Origin: Methanomassiliicoccus sp.
GTDB taxonomy: Archaea > Thermoplasmatota > Thermoplasmata > Methanomassiliicoccales > JACIVX01
Length of the DNA stretch: 5,948 nt
NCBI GenBank assembly: GCA_020725985.1
Contig: DYTM01000043.1
Location: forward strand, 3,160-9,107
Direction of reading: 5' to 3'
Position 1 is the stretch's first letter; every line of letters starts with the position of its first letter. Shown here one piece after another: positions 1 through 5,948 of the stretch. The notes under the pieces are model-generated. The model was not told where the DNA came from and searched no databases. It worked only from the letters and a program-made list of their open reading frames with translations. The translations under genes and the position numbers were made by a program.

Positions 1-1731
1 GGTCTTCAGCTCGGAGAGGTAGAACTCGTATTCCGTCAGGTCCTCCGGGGCGGGCAGAAGCAGCTCGTCCTTCCGGAGGAAGTAGGCCTCCTCCATCGTC
101 TCGTACTCGCCCCTCCTCAGATACATGTTGAGCATGTCCGGGGTGGAGCAGACCGCGTGGAGGAAGCCGAACTGCGATTTCCCGGGCTCGTAGCCCTTCA
201 ACGCCTCCCTCATCCTCACCGCGGAGAGCGGGTCGATATACAGGTCCGAGACCCTCTTGCCGTAGAAGGTCGCCGAGAGTTCCTCTCCCGCGCGGATCAT
301 TCCCTCCTTGGCCAGGAACTCGATCACATTGTCCGCAGCCTGCTCCAGGCCGACCGTGCTCGTTTGATGCGCAAAGAATGTGGAGTCGAGGAACTGCATG
401 AGACTAGACCTCGAGCTGGCGGTGCCGGTGGCGATCGTGGCGAGGATGTGGCTCCGGAGGACCGGCTCGCTCCCCAACTTCGAGAAGATCTCCTCCGTCT
501 CGTTCAGGAGGTAGTTCTCCATGAGGAAGTCCCTCTCGTGCTCGCTCTTCGCGATCAGCACCGCTTCCCCGTAGGGATCGTACCTCGGCCGTCCCGCCCT
601 CCCGCACATCTGCTTGATCTCGAGCACCGGGATGGTGACATTGCCGACGCTCCCCTCGTAACGATGAACGTCCCGGATGACCACCATCCTGGCCGGAAGG
701 TTGATCCCGGCCGCGAGGGTGGGGGTGGCGACGATGCACTTGATCGCCCCCTTCTTGAAGCCGCGCTCGACGAGCCTCCGCTGCTCGTTCGTTAGGCCGG
801 CGTTGTGGAAGGCTATGCCCTTCTTCACGCACCCCTTCAGCCTCTTCCCGACGGAAGTGGGCTCGGCCTCCTCCTCCAGCACCCTTTCCGCCTCCTCCTC
901 GAGTTCGACCTTCTCCTTGACCAGCTCCTTCATCCGGGGCGCGTACCTCATTGCCAGCGCCTCGGTCGACTTCCTGGTGTTGACGAAGATGAGGCATTGT
1001 CCCCCGCCCCTGATCGAGTCGCTGATCAGGCTCCACATAGTGTCCCCCTTGTCCTCGATCTCCCTGGATGAGTTGTCGGTGAACCTGATCGCTCCGTCCA
1101 GCAGGACCCCCTCCTTCAGGGGAACGGGCCGCCAGTCGCTCGAGACGTGGTCCGCCCCGAGCCATCGGGCCAGCTCCTCGGAGTTCTTGATCGTCGCCGA
1201 GAGGGCGATGACCTGGAGCTGGGGGTTGAACTTCCGGAACTTCGTCAGCGTGATCTCGAGCGTCGGTCCACGTTCCGGATCGTGAATGAGATGGACCTCG
1301 TCCGCGACAACGAGCGAAATCTGGTCGAGCCATCGGCTCCGGTGGCGGAGGAGCGAATCCGCCTTCTCGGACGTGGCGACAATGATGTCGAAGTTCTCCA
1401 GCTCGGGATCGGGGGTGTCGAAATCCCCGACCGAGATGTCCACCCTCACCCCAAGGGTCTCGAAACTCTTCAGGTCGTCGAACTTCTCGGCGGCGAGGGC
1501 TCTCAAGGGGACGATATAGAGGACCTTCCCCTTTCTTTCGAGTACATGCTTCAGGGCGGCGAGATAGGCCACAAGGGACTTCCCGCTGGCCGTGGGGACC
1601 GCCAGGACGATGTTCCTTCCGGCCAGCGCAGCCGGAAGCGCTAGTTCCTGAGGGGGGTAGAGATCGACTATTCCCTCCGCCCGAAGAATGCCCGCGACCT
1701 CGTCAGGCAGTCCGAGTTCCTCGACCCTCAT
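1..1731 (-). CDS. hel308: Hel308 (Hjm) family superfamily 2 DNA helicase, C-terminus cut off by the window edge
   Basis: This gene encodes an ATP-dependent 3'-5' DNA helicase of the archaeal Hel308 family, which acts on stalled or branched replication forks. I translated the minus strand by hand: 577 residues are open to base 1 with no stop. Visible motifs are a Q-motif-like PPQE (26-29), Walker A AVPTASGKS (44-52), motif Ia PLRALAAEKF (75-84), motif II DEVH (144-147), motif III SAT (178-180), motif IV FVNTR (249-253), motif V ATPTLAAGINLPAR (335-348) and motif VI QMCGRAGRPRYD (374-385). The part after about residue 400 matches the winged-helix and ratchet region. Full Hel308 proteins are roughly 700 residues, so about 130 residues, including the C-terminal helix-loop-helix domain, lie outside. 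The second of two tandem ATGs (1731) is chosen because MRVEELG matches the usual Hel308 start and is better spaced from the ribosome binding site; 1734 is the alternative. The start lies inside the end of the transporter gene. Confidence 0.95.
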   Translation of the reverse strand, partial: MRVEELGLPDEVAGILRAEGIVDLYPPQELALPAALAGRNIVLAVPTASGKSLVAYLAALKHVLERKGKVLYIVPLRALAAEKFDDLKSFETLGVRVDISVGDFDTPDPELENFDIIVATSEKADSLLRHRSRWLDQISLVVADEVHLIHDPERGPTLEITLTKFRKFNPQLQVIALSATIKNSEELARWLGADHVSSDWRPVPLKEGVLLDGAIRFTDNSSREIEDKGDTMWSLISDSIRGGGQCLIFVNTRKSTEALAMRYAPRMKELVKEKVELEEEAERVLEEEAEPTSVGKRLKGCVKKGIAFHNAGLTNEQRRLVERGFKKGAIKCIVATPTLAAGINLPARMVVIRDVHRYEGSVGNVTIPVLEIKQMCGRAGRPRYDPYGEAVLIAKSEHERDFLMENYLLNETEEIFSKLGSEPVLRSHILATIATGTASSRSSLMQFLDSTFFAHQTSTVGLEQAADNVIEFLAKEGMIRAGEELSATFYGKRVSDLYIDPLSAVRMREALKGYEPGKSQFGFLHAVCSTPDMLNMYLRRGEYETMEEAYFLRKDELLLPAPEDLTEYEFYLSELKT

Positions 1732-2638
1732 CATTCACCCTCCTCTTCCTCGCCGGTGCATACTGGGCGATGGCGACACCAGCTATAACGAAGGAGGCGA
1801 ATAAGACAGTTTCCGCGGTGACGATCTCGCCGAGCAGCGCGATCGAGATCGCCGTCGAGAACACCGGAATGAGGTAGATGAAGAAGGAGATCGAGCTGAG
1901 GTCCTTCGTCTGCAGTATGTAGTAGTACAGCAAGAAGGCCAAACATCCTGGAAAGATCGCCAGTAGGAGCACGATGCCGATGAGGTCGGGCGGGAAGGAC
2001 ATGGGGCGGCCGAACTCGAGGGGCGTGGCGAGGTAGAGGGCGAGGGAACCTATCACAAGGCTCCAGCCGGTGATTGCCATTGGGTGATGCCGGGCGAGGG
2101 CCTTCTTGCTTACCACCCCGGACACCGAGTAGGAAAAGGCCGAGGCGAGGACGAAGAGGTTGCCGATGAACGTGCTGTCGGCGAGGTCCATCCCGTCCCA
2201 GCTGATCAGGAGAACCGTGCCTACGAGGGCGAGCAGGGTCCCCACCACCTTCGCGCCCCCGAGGCGCTCCTTCAGCAGGATGATCGCGAAGATGACGGTT
2301 AACACAGGCCCCGAGGCCTGGATGATCGAAGAGACGCTCGCGGTCGTGTACTGCAGACCGACGTTAAGGGCGGCGTTCGGGAGTGCGATGCCCACAAACC
2401 CGAGGACCGTGAGGACTTTCCAATCGGATTTGAAGCTGGCCAGGGTCTATCTCATCCCGAACTTCGCCAGAAGGATGGAGATCATGAACACGGCGGCGAT
2501 AGAGTAGCGAATCGCCGCCAAGGTGATCGGAGGAAGGTGGACGAGGGCGAGCTTCAGGAGCGGAAAGGAGGAGGCCCACATGATCACCGCCGCCAGGAGG
2601 GCCGCGAGCGCCACGGGGCTGTATCTCTCGTCCGACAT
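1703..2638 (-). CDS. DMT superfamily EamA-type transporter with an in-frame TAG at codon 64 (readthrough gene or pseudogene)
   Basis: The frame encodes 311 positions, the usual size of a ten-helix EamA-family drug/metabolite transporter in the cytoplasmic membrane; the substrate cannot be told. Two EamA repeats are visible. The first has hydrophobic helices at about 8-28 and 36-58, then a helix starting near 75 and the family-typical segment ending LLKERL. The second repeat starts near the FVLASAFSYSVSGVVSKKAL stretch and ends near IAGVAIAQYAP, before a basic tail. Codon 64 (2449-2447) is TAG, yet the same frame continues on both sides with good family-like sequence (GMR, TAG, then TLASFKSDWKVLTVLGF). 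The ATG at 2638 is chosen; a TTG two codons upstream is possible but lies close to the presumed transcription start. The gene overlaps hel308 by 29 bases. If TAG stops translation, only 63 residues with two helices are made and the gene is broken; if it is read through, the protein is complete. Confidence 0.85.
1735..1743 (-). promoter_or_regulatory. Ribosome binding site of hel308
   Basis: The minus strand reads GGAGGGTGA directly before two consecutive ATG codons. GGAGG lies 4 bases from the first ATG and 7 from the second, which favours the second. The site lies within the last codons of the upstream transporter gene, so hel308 can be translated from the same transcript. Confidence 0.6.
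2447..2449 (-). other. In-frame amber codon (TAG) inside the transporter gene
   Basis: The plus strand reads CTA here, which is TAG in the transporter frame, flanked by ATG AGA before and ACC CTG GCC after. The upstream part (2638-2450) and downstream part (2446-1703) are in the same frame, so a single base substitution or a recoded codon explains the interruption and an indel does not. The position falls in a polar loop after the second membrane helix, a place where many residues would be tolerated. A CAG or TGG codon would become TAG by one transition. Pyrrolysine insertion is an inference; no pyl genes are in the window. Confidence 0.9.
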
Positions 2639-2660
2639 TCCCAAGAGGGAAGGTGTCTTC

Positions 2661-2669
2661 GATACTTAA
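2661..2669 (-). promoter_or_regulatory. Candidate TATA box of the transporter-hel308 transcript
   Basis: The minus strand reads TTAAGTATC, an AT-rich island in a GC-rich region. Its centre is about 27 bases upstream of the ATG at 2638. This is the spacing expected between an archaeal TATA box and the transcription start, so the transcript would be leaderless or nearly so. No ribosome binding site is seen before this ATG, which agrees with a leaderless start. Confidence 0.45.
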
Positions 2670-2680
2670 CGCCGACGACG

Positions 2681-2711
2681 CCCTCCTTTCTGCTTTTTTC
2701 CCTTCATCTTT
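2681..2711. other. Pyrimidine-rich tract in the divergent intergenic region
   Basis: The divergent gap between the transporter and lonB is about 160 bases. Its middle is almost all C and T on the plus strand, with only two purines in 31 bases and a run of six T at 2694-2699. No coding frame or RNA gene is visible here. The T run could stop stray plus-strand transcription or simply separate the two promoters; the role is unknown. Confidence 0.4.
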
Positions 2712-2753
2712 CGACGTGCTGGCCGATATCAGATTCGTAGAAGTTTGGGGAAA

Positions 2754-2780
2754 CGCTTAATTAGTGGTAACTAATATGAC
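2754..2780 (+). promoter_or_regulatory. lonB promoter region with a 16-base palindrome
   Basis: An AT-rich island precedes lonB and contains two TATA-like cores, TTAATTA (2757-2763) and CTAATAT (2771-2777). The second is centred about 27 bases before the ATG at 2801 and would give a leaderless transcript; the first would give a leader of about 15 bases. Between them lies a perfect inverted repeat, ATTAGT (2760-2765) and ACTAAT (2770-2775) around GGTA. It overlaps both TATA candidates and is placed as an operator would be. No strong ribosome binding site precedes the ATG. Confidence 0.5.
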
Positions 2781-2800
2781 TGAGGCAGAGCAAAAGAACC

Positions 2801-4768
2801 ATGTTGGACGATAAGTCAGAGTCCGCTGAGGTCCTTCCCGATGTGGACGAGTGGATGAAGACCCAGAATTTTGGGACCACGGCGGACATAAAGGTTCCTG
2901 ACAAGCTTGCCGACCAGGTCATCGGCCAGGACTCCGCCGTCGAGGTGATCAAGAAGGCGGCCGAGCAGAAGCGCCACGTCATGCTCATCGGCGACCCAGG
3001 CACCGGGAAGAGCATGCTCGCCCGATCGATGACCGAATATCTTCCGAAGGGGGAGCTGCAGGACGTCATCGCCTATCACAACCCCGAGGACTCGAACGAG
3101 CCGAAGGTGCGCGTCGTCCCGGCGGGAAAGGGCAAGGAGATCGTGACCGCGCAGAAGAGGGAAGCGATGCAGCGCAAGCAACAAAAGGCCTCGATGGTCA
3201 CCGCAATCGTCTTCATGGTCGTCATTCTCACAGTCGTCCTTTACATTCAATCGGGGATGCATGACCCGTCGATCATTCTCGTCGGGATAGTCGCCGCGGC
3301 AATACTTTTCTTCGCGATGAGGTACGCAGGCGCCAGGCAGGAGAATATCATGGTGCCGAAGCTCCTCGTGTCCCATGACGACGAAGAGATGCCCCCGTTC
3401 GTAGACGCAACAGGCGCCCATGCCGGCGCTCTGCTGGGCGATGTCAAGCACGACCCGTTCCAGAGTGGCGGCCTTGAGACCCCCGCCCACGAAAGGCTGG
3501 AGGTCGGGGCCATACACAAGGCGTCCAAGGGTGTCCTGTTCGTCGACGAGATCAACATGCTCAGGATCGAGTCCCAGCAGAGCCTTCTGACGGCGTTGCA
3601 GGAGGGCAAGTTCTCGATCACCGGGCAGAGCGAGAGGTCCTCGGGGGCGATGGTCAAGAGCGAAGCGGTCCCATGCGACTTCATTCTCGTGTGCGCCGGA
3701 AACCTGGACGCCGTTCAGGGGATGCACCCCGCGCTCAGGTCGAGAATCAGAGGGTACGGATACGAAATATACATGAAATCCACCATGGAGGATTCCGCCT
3801 CGAACCGGCAGAAGCTCATCAGGTTCGTGGCCCAGGAGGTCGCGAAGGACAAGAAGATTCCGCAGTTCGTCAAGGGTGCGGTGGCGGAGATCATGAAGGA
3901 GGCGCAGCGCCGCGCCGGCAGGCGGGAACAGCTGACTCTCAGGCTGCGCGAGCTCGGAGGGCTGATAAGGGTTGCCGGAGACATCGCCACAGAGGAGGAG
4001 AAGCCGGTCGTCTCAGCGGAGCACGTCATCGCGGCGAAGAGGATCGCCCGGAGCCTCGAGCAGCAGATCGCGGACAGGTATATCGAGGTCAGGAAGATGT
4101 ACAAGACCTTCGTCACCGAGGGCTCGGCGATCGGCGTCGTCAACGGCCTGGCGGCCCTCAATACCGAGTCGAGCATGTCCGAATTTTCCGGCGTCGTCCT
4201 GCCGATCGTTGCCGAAGTGACCCCGGCGCAGACCAAGAGCGGCGGGAAGATCATCGCCACCGGACGCCTCGGGGAGATAGCGAAGGAAGCGGTCCAGAAC
4301 GTTTCCGCGCTGATAAAGAAGTACACTGGAGAGGACATCAGCAATCACGACGTTCACGTTCAGTTCGTCGGCTCATACGAAGGGGTGGAGGGGGACAGCG
4401 CCTCCATTTCCGTCGCGACGGCGGTCATCTCGGCGTTCGAGGAGGTGCCAGTGGATCAGACGGTCGCGATGACAGGAAGCCTCAGCGTCAGGGGGAAGGT
4501 TCTCCCGGTGGGAGGGGTGACGGCGAAGATCGAGGCGGCGGCGGAGGTGGGGCTCTCGAAGGTCCTCATTCCGAGGGAGAACGTGAAGGATGTCGTTCTC
4601 GAGGAGAAGTACGTCGGGAAGATCGAGATCATCCCGGTGGACAACCTCAGCGAGGTTCTCAGTCACGCTCTCGTCGGAGGGACGAAGAAGGAGGGGCTGC
4701 TGAGAAAGCTCACCTCGATGGTCGAGAGCGCCGCGATTCCGGCCCCCTTGAGGCCGGTTACTCAGTGA
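2801..4768 (+). CDS. lonB: Archaeal LonB, membrane-anchored ATP-dependent Lon protease
   Basis: This 655-residue protein is the archaeal LonB protease, which unfolds and degrades proteins at the inner face of the cytoplasmic membrane using ATP. The AAA+ domain has Walker A GDPGTGKS (64-71), Walker B VLFVDE (245-250), a sensor-1 asparagine near 301 and a conserved [10 protein letters not shown] segment (311-320) that likely carries the arginine finger. Two hydrophobic helices at about 131-149 and 157-174, inserted within the ATPase domain, form the membrane anchor typical of LonB. The C-terminal protease domain holds the catalytic dyad: Ser533 in EGDSAS and Lys576 in GGVTAK, 43 residues apart as in other Lon proteases. 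No LonA-type N-terminal domain is present. The ATG at 2801 is the only reasonable start, because an in-frame TGA lies at 2777-2779. Length and sequence agree with Thermoplasma LonB from memory. All key residues are intact. It stands alone on its own promoter, divergent from the transporter. Confidence 0.97.
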   Translation: MLDDKSESAEVLPDVDEWMKTQNFGTTADIKVPDKLADQVIGQDSAVEVIKKAAEQKRHVMLIGDPGTGKSMLARSMTEYLPKGELQDVIAYHNPEDSNEPKVRVVPAGKGKEIVTAQKREAMQRKQQKASMVTAIVFMVVILTVVLYIQSGMHDPSIILVGIVAAAILFFAMRYAGARQENIMVPKLLVSHDDEEMPPFVDATGAHAGALLGDVKHDPFQSGGLETPAHERLEVGAIHKASKGVLFVDEINMLRIESQQSLLTALQEGKFSITGQSERSSGAMVKSEAVPCDFILVCAGNLDAVQGMHPALRSRIRGYGYEIYMKSTMEDSASNRQKLIRFVAQEVAKDKKIPQFVKGAVAEIMKEAQRRAGRREQLTLRLRELGGLIRVAGDIATEEEKPVVSAEHVIAAKRIARSLEQQIADRYIEVRKMYKTFVTEGSAIGVVNGLAALNTESSMSEFSGVVLPIVAEVTPAQTKSGGKIIATGRLGEIAKEAVQNVSALIKKYTGEDISNHDVHVQFVGSYEGVEGDSASISVATAVISAFEEVPVDQTVAMTGSLSVRGKVLPVGGVTAKIEAAAEVGLSKVLIPRENVKDVVLEEKYVGKIEIIPVDNLSEVLSHALVGGTKKEGLLRKLTSMVESAAIPAPLRPVTQ

Positions 4769-4770
4769 TC

Positions 4771-4800
4771 TTTTTCATCATCCTCCTTGAAAGATGAAAA
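4771..4800 (+). terminator. T-run and hairpin after lonB, probable terminator
   Basis: Two bases after the lonB stop there is a run of five T (4771-4775), the usual archaeal termination signal. The T run starts a perfect 8-base inverted repeat, TTTTCATC (4772-4779) with GATGAAAA (4793-4800), with a 13-base loop. The stem is AT-rich, so the T run may matter more than the hairpin. Confidence 0.45.
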
Positions 4801-4811
4801 CCTTTCAATAG
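4787..4811 (+). promoter_or_regulatory. Palindrome and TATA-like element before the NMN adenylyltransferase gene
   Basis: A perfect 7-base inverted repeat, TTGAAAG (4787-4793) and CTTTCAA (4802-4808), surrounds an 8-base spacer. Its right arm overlaps a TATA-like stretch TTTCAATA (4803-4810). Transcription from it would start near 4832, giving a leader of about 19 bases that still contains the ribosome binding site at 4838-4843. The palindrome is therefore placed as a possible repressor site. Its RNA form would compete with the terminator hairpin because the arms overlap. Confidence 0.4.
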
Positions 4812-5373
<562 letters not shown>

Positions 5374-5375
<2 letters not shown>

Positions 5376-5380
5376 GGTGA
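5374..5380 (+). promoter_or_regulatory. Ribosome binding site of the PncC/CinA gene
   Basis: GAGGTGA matches the archaeal Shine-Dalgarno consensus perfectly and overlaps the TGA stop of the preceding gene. It ends 3 bases before the ATG at 5384, a rather short spacing. The overlap suggests translational coupling of the two genes. Confidence 0.65.
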
Positions 5381-5383
5381 GGC

Positions 5384-5857
5384 ATGAATCCTGAAGAGGA
5401 ACTGGGCAGTGTTCTGAGAGCGAGGCGGATGAGCGTCGCCGTGGCTGAGTCGGTGACCGGGGGGATGGTGTCCGACCGCATCACCGACGTGCCCGGGAGT
5501 TCAGAGTACTTCCTCGGAGGCGTGGTCGCGTACAGCAATGAGTCGAAGATGCGGCTGCTTGGGGTCAGAAAGGAGACGTTGGAGAGCTACGGCGCGGTGA
5601 GCGGAGAAACCGCCAGGGAAATGGCGACGGGGATAAGGAGAACATACTCAGCAGATGTCGGGGCCGCAGCCACCGGCATCGCCGGACCCTCGGGGGCGAC
5701 TCCCTCCAAACCTGTCGGGACGGTGTTCCTCGCCGTCGAGATTCGGGGGAAGAGGATCGCTGAGGAGGCGCTATTTCCGGGAGAAAGGGCAGAAGTGAAG
5801 CGGGCCGCGTCCGACCGCCTGATCGGAATGATCATATCAGCGGTCAAGAGCGCCTGA
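5384..5857 (+). CDS. pncC: CinA C-terminal domain protein, probable nicotinamide-nucleotide amidase (PncC)
   Basis: This 157-residue protein is a stand-alone CinA C-terminal domain. Members of this family with known activity (PncC) hydrolyse the amide of NMN to give nicotinate mononucleotide and ammonia, in the cytoplasm. The family hallmarks are in place: AESVTGG at 21-27, with Ser23 as the likely active-site residue; GGVVAYSNESKMRLLGV at 45-61; GAVSGETAREMA at 70-81; and GIAGPSGATPSKPVGTV at 98-114. Length matches single-domain PncC proteins (about 160 residues), and the molybdopterin-binding-like N-terminal half of bacterial CinA is absent. It follows the NMN adenylyltransferase gene by 8 bases, and its product would be a substrate for that enzyme, which supports an NAD recycling role. 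The family assignment is firm; the amidase activity is inferred. Confidence 0.9.
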   Translation: MNPEEELGSVLRARRMSVAVAESVTGGMVSDRITDVPGSSEYFLGGVVAYSNESKMRLLGVRKETLESYGAVSGETAREMATGIRRTYSADVGAAATGIAGPSGATPSKPVGTVFLAVEIRGKRIAEEALFPGERAEVKRAASDRLIGMIISAVKSA

Positions 5858-5936
5858 GAGGTGGAGGTTCTCGGCGCTACTCCTGTCATCCTAGTTTCTG
5901 CGTAGAGGCTAGATTGGGGGTGAGGGGGAAGCGAGA

Positions 5937-5948
5937 ATGCCTTTGACG
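5937..5948 (+). CDS. Possible start of a further gene, cut off by the window edge
   Basis: Only four codons (MPLT) are visible. The support is a purine-rich GGTGAGGGGG at 5919-5928, a good ribosome binding site 8 bases before this ATG, and the same direction as the preceding genes. The 79 bases between pncC and this ATG contain no clear TATA box, hairpin or RNA gene. The product cannot be told. Confidence 0.35.

Noticed and set aside
404..1333. A 309-codon open frame on the minus strand within hel308
   Set aside because: It lies out of frame with the helicase, its translation is a low-complexity run of G, R and E with no known motif, and the helicase frame carries every family motif. It is a product of high GC content.
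2396..2449. A frameshift as the cause of the split transporter gene
   Set aside because: The two halves are in the same frame and the sequence between the TAG and the next possible start reads as normal EamA protein, so a substitution or a recoded codon is the right description.
2776..2814. A 12-codon reading frame starting at the ATG just before lonB ([12 protein letters not shown])
   Set aside because: It is out of frame with lonB and overlaps its start. The better TATA candidate would start transcription downstream of this ATG, so it is probably not in the RNA. An upstream regulatory peptide is not excluded but has no support.
2816..3727. A 303-codon minus-strand frame opposite lonB
   Set aside because: No domain, histidine-, leucine- and arginine-rich translation typical of a reverse frame of a GC-rich gene, and no promoter or ribosome binding site.
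3673..4797. A 374-codon plus-strand frame overlapping lonB
   Set aside because: It is offset from the lonB frame, rich in R, G and E, and has no recognisable domain, while the lonB frame is fully conserved there, including the catalytic Ser and Lys.
5861..5905. A short frame starting with GTG after pncC (14 codons, ending in TAG)
   Set aside because: It is too short, has no domain, and extending through its TAG reaches a TGA six codons later. It is not credible as a gene or as a second amber readthrough case.

Overview
This 5.9 kb window looks like ordinary chromosome from a GC-rich euryarchaeon, most likely a Thermoplasmatota lineage. The evidence for archaea is a Hel308-type helicase, a membrane-anchored LonB protease, an archaeal-type NMN adenylyltransferase, TATA-like promoters close to start codons and GGTGA-type ribosome binding sites. 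Thermoplasmatota is an inference from memory: the LonB protein closely resembles Thermoplasma LonB along its whole length. No phage, insertion sequence, CRISPR array, tRNA or rRNA was seen.

Layout: two genes run leftward and three run rightward from a divergent intergenic region at about 2639-2800. On the minus strand, a DMT/EamA-family membrane transporter (2638 to 1703) overlaps the start of hel308 (1731 to beyond base 1), so they probably share a transcript. On the plus strand come lonB (2801-4768), an 82-base gap with overlapping inverted repeats, an NMN adenylyltransferase gene starting with TTG (4851-5375), and a stand-alone CinA C-terminal/PncC-type amidase gene (5384-5857) eight bases later. 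A possible next gene begins at 5937.

The transporter gene is the most unusual item. It reads as one full-length EamA protein in a single frame, except for one in-frame TAG at codon 64, in the loop between the second and third membrane segments. There is no frameshift. This is either a nonsense mutation (pseudogene), a sequencing or assembly error, or a TAG read as an amino acid. Pyrrolysine is a real option because it is known in Methanomassiliicoccales, which belong to Thermoplasmatota. All four complete genes end in TGA, which fits but does not prove a reserved TAG.

Functionally, the last two complete plus-strand genes form a plausible NAD recycling pair: PncC deamidates NMN to nicotinate mononucleotide, and the adenylyltransferase makes the dinucleotide. 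LonB is the membrane-bound ATP-dependent protease of archaea, and Hel308 acts at stalled replication forks. The region seems to be a cluster of housekeeping genes, not an accessory island, and I found no convincing new multi-gene system.
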